DNA of 64,000 nucleotides from CAYJMQ01 sp964371555 (GCA_964371555.1 CAYJMQ010000001.1:8543-72542); one strand, 5' to 3'. Shown: positions 49,815-58,963, counted from the first letter of the stretch. The notes: generated from the sequence alone by a model not told the origin. Made by a program: numbers and translations.

Positions 49815-50747
49815 ATGTTAAAAAGAAATAAAGTAACGGTTGTCGGCGCCGGGAATGTCGGCGCAACAGCCGCGCATCTGATTGTTGAAAAGGGATTGGC
49901 CGATGTGGCGCTCGTAGATGTGGTGGAGGGGATTCCGCAAGGGAAGGGGCTCGATATTTATGAATCGACTCCTGTTTCTGGCTGCGATTGCCGGGTGATT
50001 GGAACCAATAGCTATGAGCAGACAAAAGATTCTCAAGTTGTTGTCATCACGGCAGGCTCGCCCCGGAAGCCGGGGATGAGTCGGGATGATCTTTTAGAGA
50101 TCAACACAAAAATTGTAAAAGCGGTTACAGAGCAGGTTGCCAAATATTCCCCGGATGCCATTTTGGTTGTTGTTTCAAATCCACTCGATGCGATGGCGTA
50201 TGTGGCAAAGACAGTCAGTCGATTCCCTTCCCATCGTGTGGTTGGGATGGCAGGGATTTTGGATACAGCCCGCTTCCGAACATTCATTTCTGAAGCGCTT
50301 GAAGTCTCTGTGAAGGATGTGGCAACGCTTGTATTGGGGGGGCACGGGGATGAGATGGTGCCGCTCCCCCGCTTGACGACCGTTGGGGGGGTTCCGCTTA
50401 AAGAGCTTCTTTCGGAGAAAAAAATTGAGGAATTGATTGTACGAACCCGAAATGGGGGGGGAGAAATTGTGAGTCTTTTAAAAACGGGGAGCGCTTATTA
50501 TGCCCCGGCGGCTTCTGTCTGTGAAATGGTTGAGGCGATTTTAAAAGATCAGAAGAGAATTTTGCCATGCGCCGCTTATTTAAATGGGGAATATGGCGCC
50601 AAGGGGATCTATTTGGGGGTTCCTGTGAAATTGGGCGCGAAAGGGGTGGAGAAAATTATTGAACTGAAACTCGAAGGGGGGGAGAGCAAAGCGCTGATGA
50701 AGTCAATTCAGGGGGTGCAGGAGCTGATTTCTAAGATTCATATATGA
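49815..50747 (+). CDS. mdh: Malate dehydrogenase (LDH-like type)
   Basis: 310 residues: NAD-binding GAGNVGATAAH at 11-21, VDVVEGIPQGKGLDI, the substrate loop ITAGSPRKPGMSRDDL (Arg for malate), NPLDAM, and the catalytic histidine in LGGHGDEMVPLPR. It is the tetrameric LDH-like MDH group. It oxidises malate to oxaloacetate. GGAG precedes the ATG, and the gene overlaps sucC by four bases. Confidence 0.95.
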   Translation: MLKRNKVTVVGAGNVGATAAHLIVEKGLADVALVDVVEGIPQGKGLDIYESTPVSGCDCRVIGTNSYEQTKDSQVVVITAGSPRKPGMSRDDLLEINTKIVKAVTEQVAKYSPDAILVVVSNPLDAMAYVAKTVSRFPSHRVVGMAGILDTARFRTFISEALEVSVKDVATLVLGGHGDEMVPLPRLTTVGGVPLKELLSEKKIEELIVRTRNGGGEIVSLLKTGSAYYAPAASVCEMVEAILKDQKRILPCAAYLNGEYGAKGIYLGVPVKLGAKGVEKIIELKLEGGESKALMKSIQGVQELISKIHI

Positions 50748-51919
50748 AAATTCACGAGTACCAGGCAAAAGAATTGTTTTCACAGTACGGTATTTCTATT
50801 CCTCCGGGACATATTGCCGCAACCCCGGATCAGGCAGAAAAAATTGCGAAGGAATTGGGGGGAAAGCTCTGGGTGATTAAAGCGCAGGTCCATGCCGGCG
50901 GACGCGGGAAGGCTGGGGGGGTGAGGCTCGCCCGCTCGATTTCAGAGGTTCGGGAGCTTTCCGAAGTTATAGTCGGCATGACATTGGTGAGCCATCAGAC
51001 CGGAAACGAAGGGAAAAAAGTTAGAAAGGTTCTCGTTGAGAAAGGGTGCGACATTAAAAAGGAGTATTATCTGGCGATTCTTCTTGATCGCGCCGAGGAA
51101 AAAATAGTGGCGATCGCGAGTTCTCAAGGGGGGATAGATATTGAAAAGGTTGCGGAAAAATCGCCTGACAGGATTTTTAGGGAATATGCCGATTCCCTGG
51201 AGGGTTTTCATCCGGCCCAGATTGAAGGACTCGCGAACAAACTTGGTTTTATCGGAAAAACAGCGGCTCAATTTGAGCAGATTGTCAGCGCGCTTTATAA
51301 AATTTTTATTGAAAAAGATGCCGCACTTCTTGAAATCAATCCGTTGATTTTGACATCTTCAGGCGACCTTATGGCGCTCGATGCGAAAGTTAATTTCGAT
51401 GACAATGGCCTTTTTCGCCATCCGGAAATTGAGCGGCTGCGCGATTTTGATGAAGAAGATCCAAGAGAGGTTGAGGCATCGAAGTTTAATTTAAATTATA
51501 TCCGTCTCAATGGGGAAATTGGCTGCATGGTGAATGGCGCTGGGCTTGCCATGGCAACGATGGATATCATCAAGCTTGCCGGCGGAGAGCCCGCGAATTT
51601 TCTCGATGTCGGCGGGGGGGCGAGTCAGGAAAAGGTGAAGGAGGCGTTTAAACTCCTTTTGTCGGATAAAAATGTGAAAGCGGTTCTGGTGAATATCTTT
51701 GGCGGCATCATGCGCTGCGATGTGATTGCCCGCGGGATTTTGGAGGCCGCGAAACAAGTTGAAATGAACGTTCCATTGGTTGTGCGCCTGGAGGGGACAA
51801 ATGTGGAAGAGGGGCGAAGGCTTCTCAAAGAGTCAGGATTAAAAATTATAACAGCCTCGACGATGAAAGACGGCGCTCAAAAAGCGGTGTCGGAGTCGGC
51901 CGGTGGTCTATTAAGATGA
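50744..51919 (+). CDS. sucC: Succinyl-CoA synthetase beta subunit
   Basis: 391 residues: ATP-grasp domain starting MKIHEYQAKELFSQYGI, KAQVHAGGRGKAGGVRLA, LLEINPLILTSSGDLMALDAKVNFDDN, then the C-terminal CoA-ligase part GGGASQEKVKEAFKLLLSDKNVKAVLVNIFGGIMRCD and RLEGTNVEEGRRLL. It catalyses nucleotide-coupled interconversion of succinyl-CoA and succinate with SucD. It overlaps mdh and sucD by ATGA. Confidence 0.96.
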   Translation: MKIHEYQAKELFSQYGISIPPGHIAATPDQAEKIAKELGGKLWVIKAQVHAGGRGKAGGVRLARSISEVRELSEVIVGMTLVSHQTGNEGKKVRKVLVEKGCDIKKEYYLAILLDRAEEKIVAIASSQGGIDIEKVAEKSPDRIFREYADSLEGFHPAQIEGLANKLGFIGKTAAQFEQIVSALYKIFIEKDAALLEINPLILTSSGDLMALDAKVNFDDNGLFRHPEIERLRDFDEEDPREVEASKFNLNYIRLNGEIGCMVNGAGLAMATMDIIKLAGGEPANFLDVGGGASQEKVKEAFKLLLSDKNVKAVLVNIFGGIMRCDVIARGILEAAKQVEMNVPLVVRLEGTNVEEGRRLLKESGLKIITASTMKDGAQKAVSESAGGLLR

Positions 51920-52797
51920 GTATTCTCGTAAATAAAAATACACGGCTTTTGGTTCAGGGACTGACGGGGAAGGAGGGGACCTTTCATGCGCGTCAATGTC
52001 TGGCGTATGGAACAAAAGTTGTTGCGGGGGTAACGCCGGGCAAAGGGGGGAGCGATGTGGATGGGATTCCGGTTTTTAGCACGGTCAAAGAAGCGGTTTC
52101 TGCCACAGAGGCGAATGTCTCGGTAATCTTTGTTCCGCCGCGCTTTGCGCCCGCGGCGATCGAAGAAGCGATTGCGGCTGATCTCGATCTCGTCGTCTGT
52201 ATCACGGAAGGAATCCCGGCGCTTGACATGCTTAAAATTAAACAGCGGCTGAAAAAACAAAAAAAGACAAGACTCATCGGTCCGAATTGTCCCGGAATTA
52301 TTACACCGGGGGAATGTAAAATCGGAATTATGCCGGGGCATATTCATAAACGAGGCAAGATCGGGGTCATTTCCCGGAGTGGAACCTTAACTTATGAAGT
52401 GGTTGATCAATTAACGCGGCTGGGGCTGGGACAATCGACCTGCATCGGGATTGGCGGGGATCCGATTATTGGGAGTCAGTTTGTCGATCTGCTCCCTCTT
52501 TTTGAAAAGGATCCTGAAACAGCGGCTGTTGTTCTCATCGGTGAAATTGGAGGGAGCGCGGAAGAAGAGGCGGCAGATTATATTAAAAAAAGTTTTTCAA
52601 AACCGGTCATCGGTTTTATTGCGGGACTCACGGCTCCGGAAGGGAAGCGGATGGGGCATGCGGGAGCGATCGTTTCTGGAGGAAAAGGGACGGCAACAGA
52701 TAAGATTGCGGCGTTCAAGCGTGCCGGGGTTGTCGTTTCGAGAAATCCTGCCGATATTGGAGAGACGGCGGCAAATGTCATAAGGGGATCATCATGA
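51916..52797 (+). CDS. sucD: Succinyl-CoA synthetase alpha subunit
   Basis: 293 residues: MSILVNKNTRLLVQGLTGKEGTFHARQ, CoA-binding GVTPGKGG, ITEGIPALDM, LIGPNCPGIITPGECKIGIMPGHIHKRGKIGVISRSGTLTYE, and the phosphohistidine site GKRMGHAGAIVSGGKGTA (His near residue 248). It forms the SucCD complex with the preceding gene and overlaps ndk. Confidence 0.97.
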   Translation: MSILVNKNTRLLVQGLTGKEGTFHARQCLAYGTKVVAGVTPGKGGSDVDGIPVFSTVKEAVSATEANVSVIFVPPRFAPAAIEEAIAADLDLVVCITEGIPALDMLKIKQRLKKQKKTRLIGPNCPGIITPGECKIGIMPGHIHKRGKIGVISRSGTLTYEVVDQLTRLGLGQSTCIGIGGDPIIGSQFVDLLPLFEKDPETAAVVLIGEIGGSAEEEAADYIKKSFSKPVIGFIAGLTAPEGKRMGHAGAIVSGGKGTATDKIAAFKRAGVVVSRNPADIGETAANVIRGSS

Positions 52798-53213
52798 TCG
52801 AACGAACACTCGCCATTATTAAACCTGACGCGGTTGAGAGAAAACTAATCGGAAAAATTATTTCCCGCTACGAAGAGGAAGGTTTTAAAATTGTCGATTT
52901 AAAAAAACAGCGCCTGACAGCCGATGATGCCCGCGATTTTTATATCGAGCATAAAGGAAAGCCATTTTACGAGAGCCTTGTAAAATACATGACCTCAGGT
53001 TCTGTGATTCTCATGGTATTGGAAAAAGAGAACGCGATTCAAAAAAACCGGGAGGTCATGGGCGCTACGGATCCAAAGTCCGCCGCCCCGGGGACCATTC
53101 GAAAAGAATATGGATTGAGTATTGAAAAGAATTCCGTGCACGGTTCAGATTCCCCTTCCTCCGCGGCGAGAGAAATTGAGTTTTTCTCACCGCAGCATCG
53201 GACCTGCACTTAA
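52794..53213 (+). CDS. ndk: Nucleoside diphosphate kinase
   Basis: 139 residues, the standard size: ERTLAIIKPDAVERKLIGKIISRYE, ATDPKSAAPGTIRKEYG and the active-site histidine His116 in NSVHGSDS. It balances nucleoside triphosphate pools and commonly sits next to sucCD. It overlaps sucD by four bases and ends the TCA cluster. Confidence 0.97.
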   Translation: MIERTLAIIKPDAVERKLIGKIISRYEEEGFKIVDLKKQRLTADDARDFYIEHKGKPFYESLVKYMTSGSVILMVLEKENAIQKNREVMGATDPKSAAPGTIRKEYGLSIEKNSVHGSDSPSSAAREIEFFSPQHRTCT

Positions 53214-53231
53214 ACTGCAATAAGTAAAAAT

Positions 53232-53594
53232 ATGGTTCAGATATATAGCGGCATAGTTTTGACGATGATATTTGTCGGTGTTCTGTTTCGCAGAAAACGT
53301 AAGATTCATATCCCGATCATGGTCATGAGCTTTGTTCTGGATCTTTCTTCCGTCTTCTATTTGGAATTGGCTAGAAATGTTATTTTTAAAGCGTACGACA
53401 ATGTTTCCAAAGAGTTGATGCAAATTCATCTCTTTTTCGCGGTGGTAACGCTTGTTGGCTATGGAATCGCAATGTATACCGGACGAAAAATCGCCAAAGG
53501 GGCTCCTATTTCAGCCCTGCACCGGATCAATGCCTTTTGTTTCCTTACGGCACGAACCGGCGTATTTGTAACCAGCTTTTGGATTTTGGAATAA
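53232..53594 (+). CDS. Small integral membrane protein, unknown (DUF420-like)
   Basis: 120 residues with about four membrane segments: IYSGIVLTMIFVGVLFR, IHIPIMVMSFVLDLSSVFYLEL, IHLFFAVVTLVGYGIAMYTGRKI and a C-terminal HRINAFCFLTARTGVFVTSFWIL. Spaced histidines in the second, third and last segments recall small haem- or copper-related membrane proteins of the DUF420 kind, but this is only a resemblance. It lies 18 bases after ndk and may be read through from the TCA operon. Confidence 0.6.
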   Translation: MVQIYSGIVLTMIFVGVLFRRKRKIHIPIMVMSFVLDLSSVFYLELARNVIFKAYDNVSKELMQIHLFFAVVTLVGYGIAMYTGRKIAKGAPISALHRINAFCFLTARTGVFVTSFWILE

Positions 53595-53605
53595 CTGTTT
53601 CGGAT

Positions 53606-55000
53606 TTATTCTGCCGGTACCACTCCAAAATATCGCCCCATCCAGTAAGCCACGAGATAATCCATCCCGGCATAGACCTGCTCTTCACCCGTTCGGGGGG
53701 GCGGCGATGAGAGAACGGCCCGCCAGGGGCTGCTCTTCCAGTAATTGGAATTCATTGGGCGATTGGCAAGCGGTTGAATCTGATCGGTATCGTCACGCGC
53801 CATCCAGAGTTCGTACTTTTCAATTGGAAAGTCACGCAGATCTTCAATAATGGGGGCCATGCGCGGCGTTTCAACGGGACTAATGGTGGCGATATAGGGA
53901 ATCGAAAACATCGGGTTTCTTTCGTATCGCATAAATTTCCACATCCCTTCCATCCCTCGTCGAATTGACTTCATATACTCTCGCCGTGGCTCCTGAAAAA
54001 AGAGTGAGAGATAGGCCAATCCCAAAGCCTGCATGTCAGAAAAACTCGGTTTGTCAAAATCAGGTCCCCGTTTGTCTCCGACAAATCGCTTAATGCTTTG
54101 TCCGAGAAGTTCAAGCGACCAGCCAATGGTTCGATACCACGACTTAATCTCTTTTCGATAAACATCGGCCAACTCCCGATCAAAAAACTGGGCTGAGACA
54201 AGCATGTGGAGCACAAGCATTTGATTAAAACCATTGGCAATCTGGGGTCCAAGATCTCCAAACTCTGTCCTTTGTCCGTTCCAATCGATTATCTGATAAT
54301 TGTTTTTGGCCAGTCGACGAACCAGCGGGAGCAAGAGATCGAGAAGTTTTTGTTTTGTTGCGGGATGAAGCGCTATCTTTCCCTGACGCTCCAGCGCCAA
54401 TGGGATTGCGGCGCCAAACGCGGCCAGATTGAGATGATCCTTCGCGACCCCGTTTCTAAACCATGTGCCACGAGGCCCCTGCATCCAGAATTTCGTCGGC
54501 CGGGACTGTTCGGTATCCATCCAGGAAAGTCTGGCCCCTCTGTAATCAGGCATCGCGGAGCGGGCCAGGAGACCCGGGATTCCAGTCGTTTCGTAAATTT
54601 TAAGGAGTCCTTCCGTGAGCAGACGAATCTTGTCATCCTGATCAATGCCGGTTACTGCTTCTTTGAAGGCATAGGCGGCAATCAAATACCCTTGCCAGGC
54701 CGGCAGATCAGCCACATCGTGACTCTTTTGATATCTTGGCGTGTCACTCCATGGAAAGAAAGAGGTGTAGAGAAGGAGCCCGTCTTTTGTGACATGCCGT
54801 AAAGTATTTTTTTCTATCAATGCTTCTTTTCGAAGAAGATGTGGATCGGTTACAAACCACGGTCTCTTCGGCGCTGTCCGTGGTCCCGCAAAACTGACTG
54901 CCGCCTGAGATATAAGAAGAGAGATAATGAGACATATCCTGAGATGTAACCTGAGATATAACCTGAGATATAAGATGAAGAACCGGAAACGAATACCCAT
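53606..55000 (-). CDS. Secreted protein of unknown function, possible alpha/alpha-barrel
   Basis: 464 residues with a signal peptide (ending VSFA-GP) and a long mature region of alternating helices with many aromatic and acidic residues (LPAWQGYLIAAYAFKEAV, YRGARLSWMDTEQSRPTKFWMQGPRGTWF, DWNGQRTEFGDLGPQIANGFNQMLVLHML, FGDLGPQ). This is the look of (alpha/alpha)-toroid glycan-active enzymes, but I cannot assign a family or catalytic residues. The ATG at 55000 follows GGGGAGGA. The signal-peptide core (YLRLYLRLHLR) is encoded by a 12-bp tandem repeat. Confidence 0.55.
   Translation of the reverse strand: MGIRFRFFILYLRLYLRLHLRICLIISLLISQAAVSFAGPRTAPKRPWFVTDPHLLRKEALIEKNTLRHVTKDGLLLYTSFFPWSDTPRYQKSHDVADLPAWQGYLIAAYAFKEAVTGIDQDDKIRLLTEGLLKIYETTGIPGLLARSAMPDYRGARLSWMDTEQSRPTKFWMQGPRGTWFRNGVAKDHLNLAAFGAAIPLALERQGKIALHPATKQKLLDLLLPLVRRLAKNNYQIIDWNGQRTEFGDLGPQIANGFNQMLVLHMLVSAQFFDRELADVYRKEIKSWYRTIGWSLELLGQSIKRFVGDKRGPDFDKPSFSDMQALGLAYLSLFFQEPRREYMKSIRRGMEGMWKFMRYERNPMFSIPYIATISPVETPRMAPIIEDLRDFPIEKYELWMARDDTDQIQPLANRPMNSNYWKSSPWRAVLSSPPPRTGEEQVYAGMDYLVAYWMGRYFGVVPAE
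54938..54973 (-). repeat. 12-bp tandem repeat, three copies, in a signal peptide
   Basis: CCTGAGAT(G/A)TAA (plus-strand reading) three times, encoding the repeated Leu-Arg/Tyr-Leu pattern in the signal peptide core of the secreted protein. Confidence 0.85.
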
Positions 55001-55117
55001 ATGAATCCTCCCCATTTTTGCAATACCAATGATGTTGTCTTTCGAGTATGGCATAAGCGAAAAATTAATTCAAAAATTTTTATCCGCGCAGTATATTACG
55101 CTCAAAATCCCCTTGAC

Positions 55118-55147
55118 CCAAAATACTCTTGAACAAAATACTCTTGA
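55118..55147 (+). repeat. 15-bp tandem duplication creating repeated -35-like boxes
   Basis: (C/A)CAAAATACTCTTGA occurs twice in a row, with a third, degenerate copy just upstream (around 55103). Each copy ends in a TTGA(A/C) -35-like sequence; the last one forms TTGACA. Confidence 0.75.
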
Positions 55148-55171
55148 CAAAGAAATGAATTAAAATAAAAG
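55144..55171 (+). promoter_or_regulatory. Sigma-70-type promoter of the small secreted protein
   Basis: TTGACA (55144-55149) and TAAAAG (55166-55171) with a 16-base spacer, about 70 bases upstream of the ATG at 55243. The -35 is the last unit of a tandem duplication. Confidence 0.45.
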
Positions 55172-55242
55172 GCTAAAGATCAAATCATAGCCATGAAAAT
55201 GGAAGGCTAAGATTTGTAAAACCGATTACATTAGGAGGATAT

Positions 55243-55611
55243 ATGAAATACCTTTTTTCTATCGTATGTGCATCTTTAGTACTGATCGCGAATGTTTGGG
55301 CCGCCGAAGAGTTAAGTTCGCCCGAAGCTTCAAAAGAGCTTGTGAAGTACGTGAAAAAAAATCTCAGGGAAATTGAAAGAGACGGCGTCCGGGAATTGAG
55401 AGCCGAGACTGTGAGCATAGACAAAGATTCCGTGGAATGTTTAGGCGTAAATTCTATGACTCTAGATCATGTGGTGGTGGGCACATGTCTTGCCCACGGA
55501 AATTTGGATGATCAAAATGTTGACTCTGTGGTTGCCATTACCGTTTCACAAGATGATCCAAGTTATGCGCAACGGACGAGTTACCTTCGGGTTCTCACGA
55601 CTGAAGAGTAA
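55243..55611 (+). CDS. Small secreted protein, unknown
   Basis: 122 residues: a signal peptide (MKYLFSIVCASLVLIANVWA-AE), then an acidic helical stretch and a C-terminal domain with two cysteines (VECLGVN, VGTCLAHG) likely to form a disulfide. TTAGGAGGA precedes the ATG. It converges on the aminotransferase gene with nine bases between stops. No family is recognised; periplasmic. Confidence 0.65.
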   Translation: MKYLFSIVCASLVLIANVWAAEELSSPEASKELVKYVKKNLREIERDGVRELRAETVSIDKDSVECLGVNSMTLDHVVVGTCLAHGNLDDQNVDSVVAITVSQDDPSYAQRTSYLRVLTTEE

Positions 55612-55620
55612 CAATTCCGC

Positions 55621-56730
55621 TTAAAAAAATTCTTTGATCTTTTGAATCACATATTCCTGCTGAGCGCTGCTTATTTGGGGAAAAATAGGGAGTGAGAGAG
55701 ATCGGCGGCAGACCTCTTCTGCGATGGGAAAATCAATGGCGCGGTGTTTTTCTTTATAGCAATCCAGAAAAGGGAGCGGCGTTGGGAAGTAATTTGCGGT
55801 TTGAATTCCATGGCTCTTCAGATAATTTTGAACGGTTTCTTTCTCATCCATAAGAGTCACATAAGCGTGGAAGATATGGTATTGATTTGCCGCTTTGCCT
55901 GGGGGGGAGATCTTTTGAATCAGATTTTCTCTTTCCAGCAGTTTCGTATATAAAGATGCCTTTTCACCCCTTTTTTCGTTCCATTCCCGTAGATACGGAA
56001 GTTTCACATTGAGAATCGCCGCCAGAAGTTCAGGGAGTCTCGCGTTCATCCCGATCTTTTTGTGCCGGTAGCTCTTCGGGTATTCGCCATGGGTCCGATA
56101 GTCGCGCGCGGCCAAAAAATCGGTTTTATTTTTAAGAAAAAGCATCCCCCCATCGCCATAAGTTCCAAGATTTTTGGAGGGGTAAAAACTTAAGACCCCC
56201 ATGTCTCCAATCGAGCCGCATTTTTTTCCTTTATATTCAGCTCCGATCGCCTGGCAGGCATCTTCGATGACGCAGAGATTCTTTTTTTTTGCGATTTCCA
56301 TAATGGGATCCATGTCTGCCGATTGTCCAAAAATATGAACGGGCATAATCGCTCTCGTTTTGGGAGTGATCGCCTGTTCGATTTTTTTTGGATCGATACA
56401 AAACGTATCGGGCAGAATGTCAACAAAGACCGGCGTCGCTTTTAAAAATGAGATGGCTTCAGCGGTTGCGAAAAAAGAGAAGGCCGAAGTAATGACTTCA
56501 TCTCCCGGCTGAATATCAATCGTGAGCAGAGCCAAAAGAAGCGCGTCGGTTCCGCACGAAACCGCGAGCGCATAAGGCGATTCACAAAATTCAGCGGCTG
56601 TTTTTTCGAGTTTTTCGCCTTCAGGACCCAAAACGAAAATACCGCTTTCCAAAACCCTGATGATCGCAGGATCTATTTCTTTCTTAAGTTGCCGATATTC
56701 GGCTTTTAAATCGAGCAGGGGGACGTTCAT
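55621..56730 (-). CDS. DegT/DnrJ/EryC1/StrS sugar aminotransferase
   Basis: 369 residues, PLP fold type I: SCGTDALLLAL (phosphate-binding), IEDACQAIGAEYKGKKCGSIGDMGVLSFYPSKNLGTYGDGGM with PLP lysine K186, and the HGEYPKSYRHKKIGMNARLPELLAAIL loop. It transfers an amino group from glutamate to a UDP- or dTDP-4-keto (or 3-keto) sugar for surface polysaccharide. It overlaps uxs by four bases at the end of a ugd-uxs-aminotransferase operon. Whether it acts on the UXS 4-keto-pentose product is unknown. Confidence 0.9.
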   Translation of the reverse strand: MNVPLLDLKAEYRQLKKEIDPAIIRVLESGIFVLGPEGEKLEKTAAEFCESPYALAVSCGTDALLLALLTIDIQPGDEVITSAFSFFATAEAISFLKATPVFVDILPDTFCIDPKKIEQAITPKTRAIMPVHIFGQSADMDPIMEIAKKKNLCVIEDACQAIGAEYKGKKCGSIGDMGVLSFYPSKNLGTYGDGGMLFLKNKTDFLAARDYRTHGEYPKSYRHKKIGMNARLPELLAAILNVKLPYLREWNEKRGEKASLYTKLLERENLIQKISPPGKAANQYHIFHAYVTLMDEKETVQNYLKSHGIQTANYFPTPLPFLDCYKEKHRAIDFPIAEEVCRRSLSLPIFPQISSAQQEYVIQKIKEFF

Positions 56731-57665
56731 TGCAATATTTTCCGTTTAAAATAGGGGAGTGAAAGTTTCAATCCTTCTTCAAGACTGATTTTCGGTTTCC
56801 ATTTGAGAAGCCTCTTTGCAAGCGCAATATCCGGCCTGCGAACCTTTGGATCATCCTCGGGGAGCGGCCGGTAGACACAACGACTGCCGCTTTCGGTCGT
56901 TTGAATAATTTTTTCGGCCATATCCTGAACCGTGAGTTCGTTTGGGTTTCCAAGATTTACCGGACAATGATAATCTGACAAAAAGAGACGCCAAATTCCT
57001 TCAATCAGATCACTCACATAGCAGAAGCTTCTTGTTTGGGTTCCATTTCCAAAGATCGTAAGATCTTCGCCTTTGAGGGCCTGGGTCATAAAGGTGGGAA
57101 TGACACGACCGTCGTTCAGCCGCTGTCTGGGGCCGTAGGTATTAAAAATCCGCACGATCCGTGTTTCAATGTTGTGTGCGCGGTGATAGGCCATCGTCAT
57201 GGCTTCGAGAAAGCGTTTGGCTTCATCATAGCAGCTTCTCGGGCCTATGGGATTTACATTCCCCCAGTCTTCTTCCTTTTGCGGATGGCTGAGCGGATCC
57301 CCGTAGACTTCTGATGTGGATGCGACCAAAACGCGAGCGCCTTTGGCTTTTGCGACACCCAAAACATTATGCGTTCCCAGCGCCCCGGCTTTCAGCGTTT
57401 GAATTGGAATTTTTTGATAGTCGACCGGACTGGCCGGAGAGGCGAAGTGAAAGATCGCGTGGAGGCGGCCTTCAATCGAAATATATTTTGTAATATCATG
57501 CTCCATGAACTCAAAAGAGGGATGATTTTTCAGGTGATCAATATTTTCATGGCGACCGGTGATGAAATTATCGATACAAATGACCGAATATTCCCTTTTG
57601 ATAAGGGTGTCGCAGAGATGGGAACCCAGAAATCCCGCCCCCCCCGTTACCAGCGCCCGTTTCAT
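56727..57665 (-). CDS. UDP-glucuronate decarboxylase (UDP-xylose synthase)
   Basis: 312 residues, extended SDR: NAD-binding GGAGFLG at 8-14, HFASPASPVDYQKIPIQTLKAGALGTHN, STSEVYGDPLSHPQKEEDWGNVNPIGPRSCYDEAKR with catalytic Ser118/Glu119 region, Tyr146 and Lys150, and NDGRVIPTF. The SPASPVDYQ and YGDP-HPQ-E-YWGNVNPIGPRSCYDE-KR patterns distinguish UXS from other epimerases. It converts UDP-glucuronate to UDP-xylose. It overlaps ugd and the aminotransferase. Confidence 0.92.
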   Translation of the reverse strand: MKRALVTGGAGFLGSHLCDTLIKREYSVICIDNFITGRHENIDHLKNHPSFEFMEHDITKYISIEGRLHAIFHFASPASPVDYQKIPIQTLKAGALGTHNVLGVAKAKGARVLVASTSEVYGDPLSHPQKEEDWGNVNPIGPRSCYDEAKRFLEAMTMAYHRAHNIETRIVRIFNTYGPRQRLNDGRVIPTFMTQALKGEDLTIFGNGTQTRSFCYVSDLIEGIWRLFLSDYHCPVNLGNPNELTVQDMAEKIIQTTESGSRCVYRPLPEDDPKVRRPDIALAKRLLKWKPKISLEEGLKLSLPYFKRKILQ

Positions 57666-58963
57666 AAAAGGCCCACCCCCTCATAAATGAATCCTTCCTC
57701 TTTCATCTGTTTGGGTGAAAAGAGATTTCGCCCGTCAAAAACGACAGGTTTCGCAAGCAGGCTTTTCATTTTATGAAAATCAGGTTTTCTGAATTCATTC
57801 CATTCCGTGAGTATCAAAAGAAGCTCGGCGCCGCGCAGGCATTCATAACGATCGATGTAGTAATCGAGATGATCTTCAAAAATCGATTTTGCGCTGGCAA
57901 GTGCGATAGGGTCATAGACATGAATTTTGACCTCGTGGTTTAGAAGTTTTCGGATAACAGCAAGCGAAGGGGCATCTCTCATATCGTCCGTATTGGGCTT
58001 GAAAGAAAGCCCCCAGATGGCGACGGTTTTTCCGGCAAGTTTTCCCTGAAAATATCTGTATGTTTTTTGAAACAGTATCTCTTTTTGTTTTTCATTTGTC
58101 TCTTCCACGGCTTGAAGAATCCTGAGCGGGGTTTGGCGCGAATAACCCATTGCAATCAACGCGCGAACGTCTTTTCCAAAACAGCTCCCTCCATAACCGG
58201 TGCCGGGGTAGAGAAATTTTGAGCCGATACGCGAATCGGTCATCAGGACTTTTCTGATCGATTCAATATCAGAAGGAATAGCTTCACAGAGATTTGCGAT
58301 TTCATTGATAAAGGAAATTCGCATTGCAAGATAGGCATTGCATGCGTATTTTGAGAATTCAGCGCTTGCGTTGTCCATGACAAGGATAGGATTTCCGGAG
58401 CGGATAAAGGGATCATAAAGTTCTTTCATCAGCTCAATCGCATGTTCATTCTGTGTGCCGATAACAACGCGTTCGGGTTTTAGGAAGTCAGACACAGCCG
58501 ATCCCTCTTTGAGAAATTCCGGGTTTGAGACAATTGAAAAATCGTATTTTGTTTTTTCACGGATGATTTTTTCGATTTGGTGAAAGGTTCCGATCGGGAC
58601 GGTGCTTTTGATAACGATCGTTTTGGGTTCATTCATCGCTCGAGCGATGGCCGTTGCCGCTGAGATGACATATTTGAGATCGGAAGCGCCGTCTTCCGCG
58701 GTCGGGGTGCCGACGGCAATAAAGATTATTCTGGAATGTTGAATGTGCTTGGCGCCATCGGTTGTGAATTTTAACCGTTTGTTTTTTAAATTCCGCTGCA
58801 CAAGCTCTTCCAGGCCGGGTTCATAAAAAGGGACAATCCCGTGGCTTAATTTTTCGATCCGGTTTGCGTCGATATCGATACAAACCACCTCATTTCCCAT
58901 TTCAGCAAAGCAGGTTCCGGTAACGAGGCCCACGTAGCCGGTGCCGATGACAGAGATTTCCAT
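57662..58963 (-). CDS. ugd: UDP-glucose 6-dehydrogenase
   Basis: 433 residues: NAD-binding GTGYVGLVTGTCFAEMGNEV near the start, STVPIGT, NPEFLKEGSAVSDFLKPERVVIG, the catalytic cysteine in GTGYGGSCFGKD (about residue 260) and WGLSFKPNTDDMRDAPS. It oxidises UDP-glucose twice to UDP-glucuronate, the substrate of the next gene. First gene of the UDP-sugar operon, divergent from the flippase-like gene. Confidence 0.96.
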   Translation of the reverse strand: MEISVIGTGYVGLVTGTCFAEMGNEVVCIDIDANRIEKLSHGIVPFYEPGLEELVQRNLKNKRLKFTTDGAKHIQHSRIIFIAVGTPTAEDGASDLKYVISAATAIARAMNEPKTIVIKSTVPIGTFHQIEKIIREKTKYDFSIVSNPEFLKEGSAVSDFLKPERVVIGTQNEHAIELMKELYDPFIRSGNPILVMDNASAEFSKYACNAYLAMRISFINEIANLCEAIPSDIESIRKVLMTDSRIGSKFLYPGTGYGGSCFGKDVRALIAMGYSRQTPLRILQAVEETNEKQKEILFQKTYRYFQGKLAGKTVAIWGLSFKPNTDDMRDAPSLAVIRKLLNHEVKIHVYDPIALASAKSIFEDHLDYYIDRYECLRGAELLLILTEWNEFRKPDFHKMKSLLAKPVVFDGRNLFSPKQMKEEGFIYEGVGLL

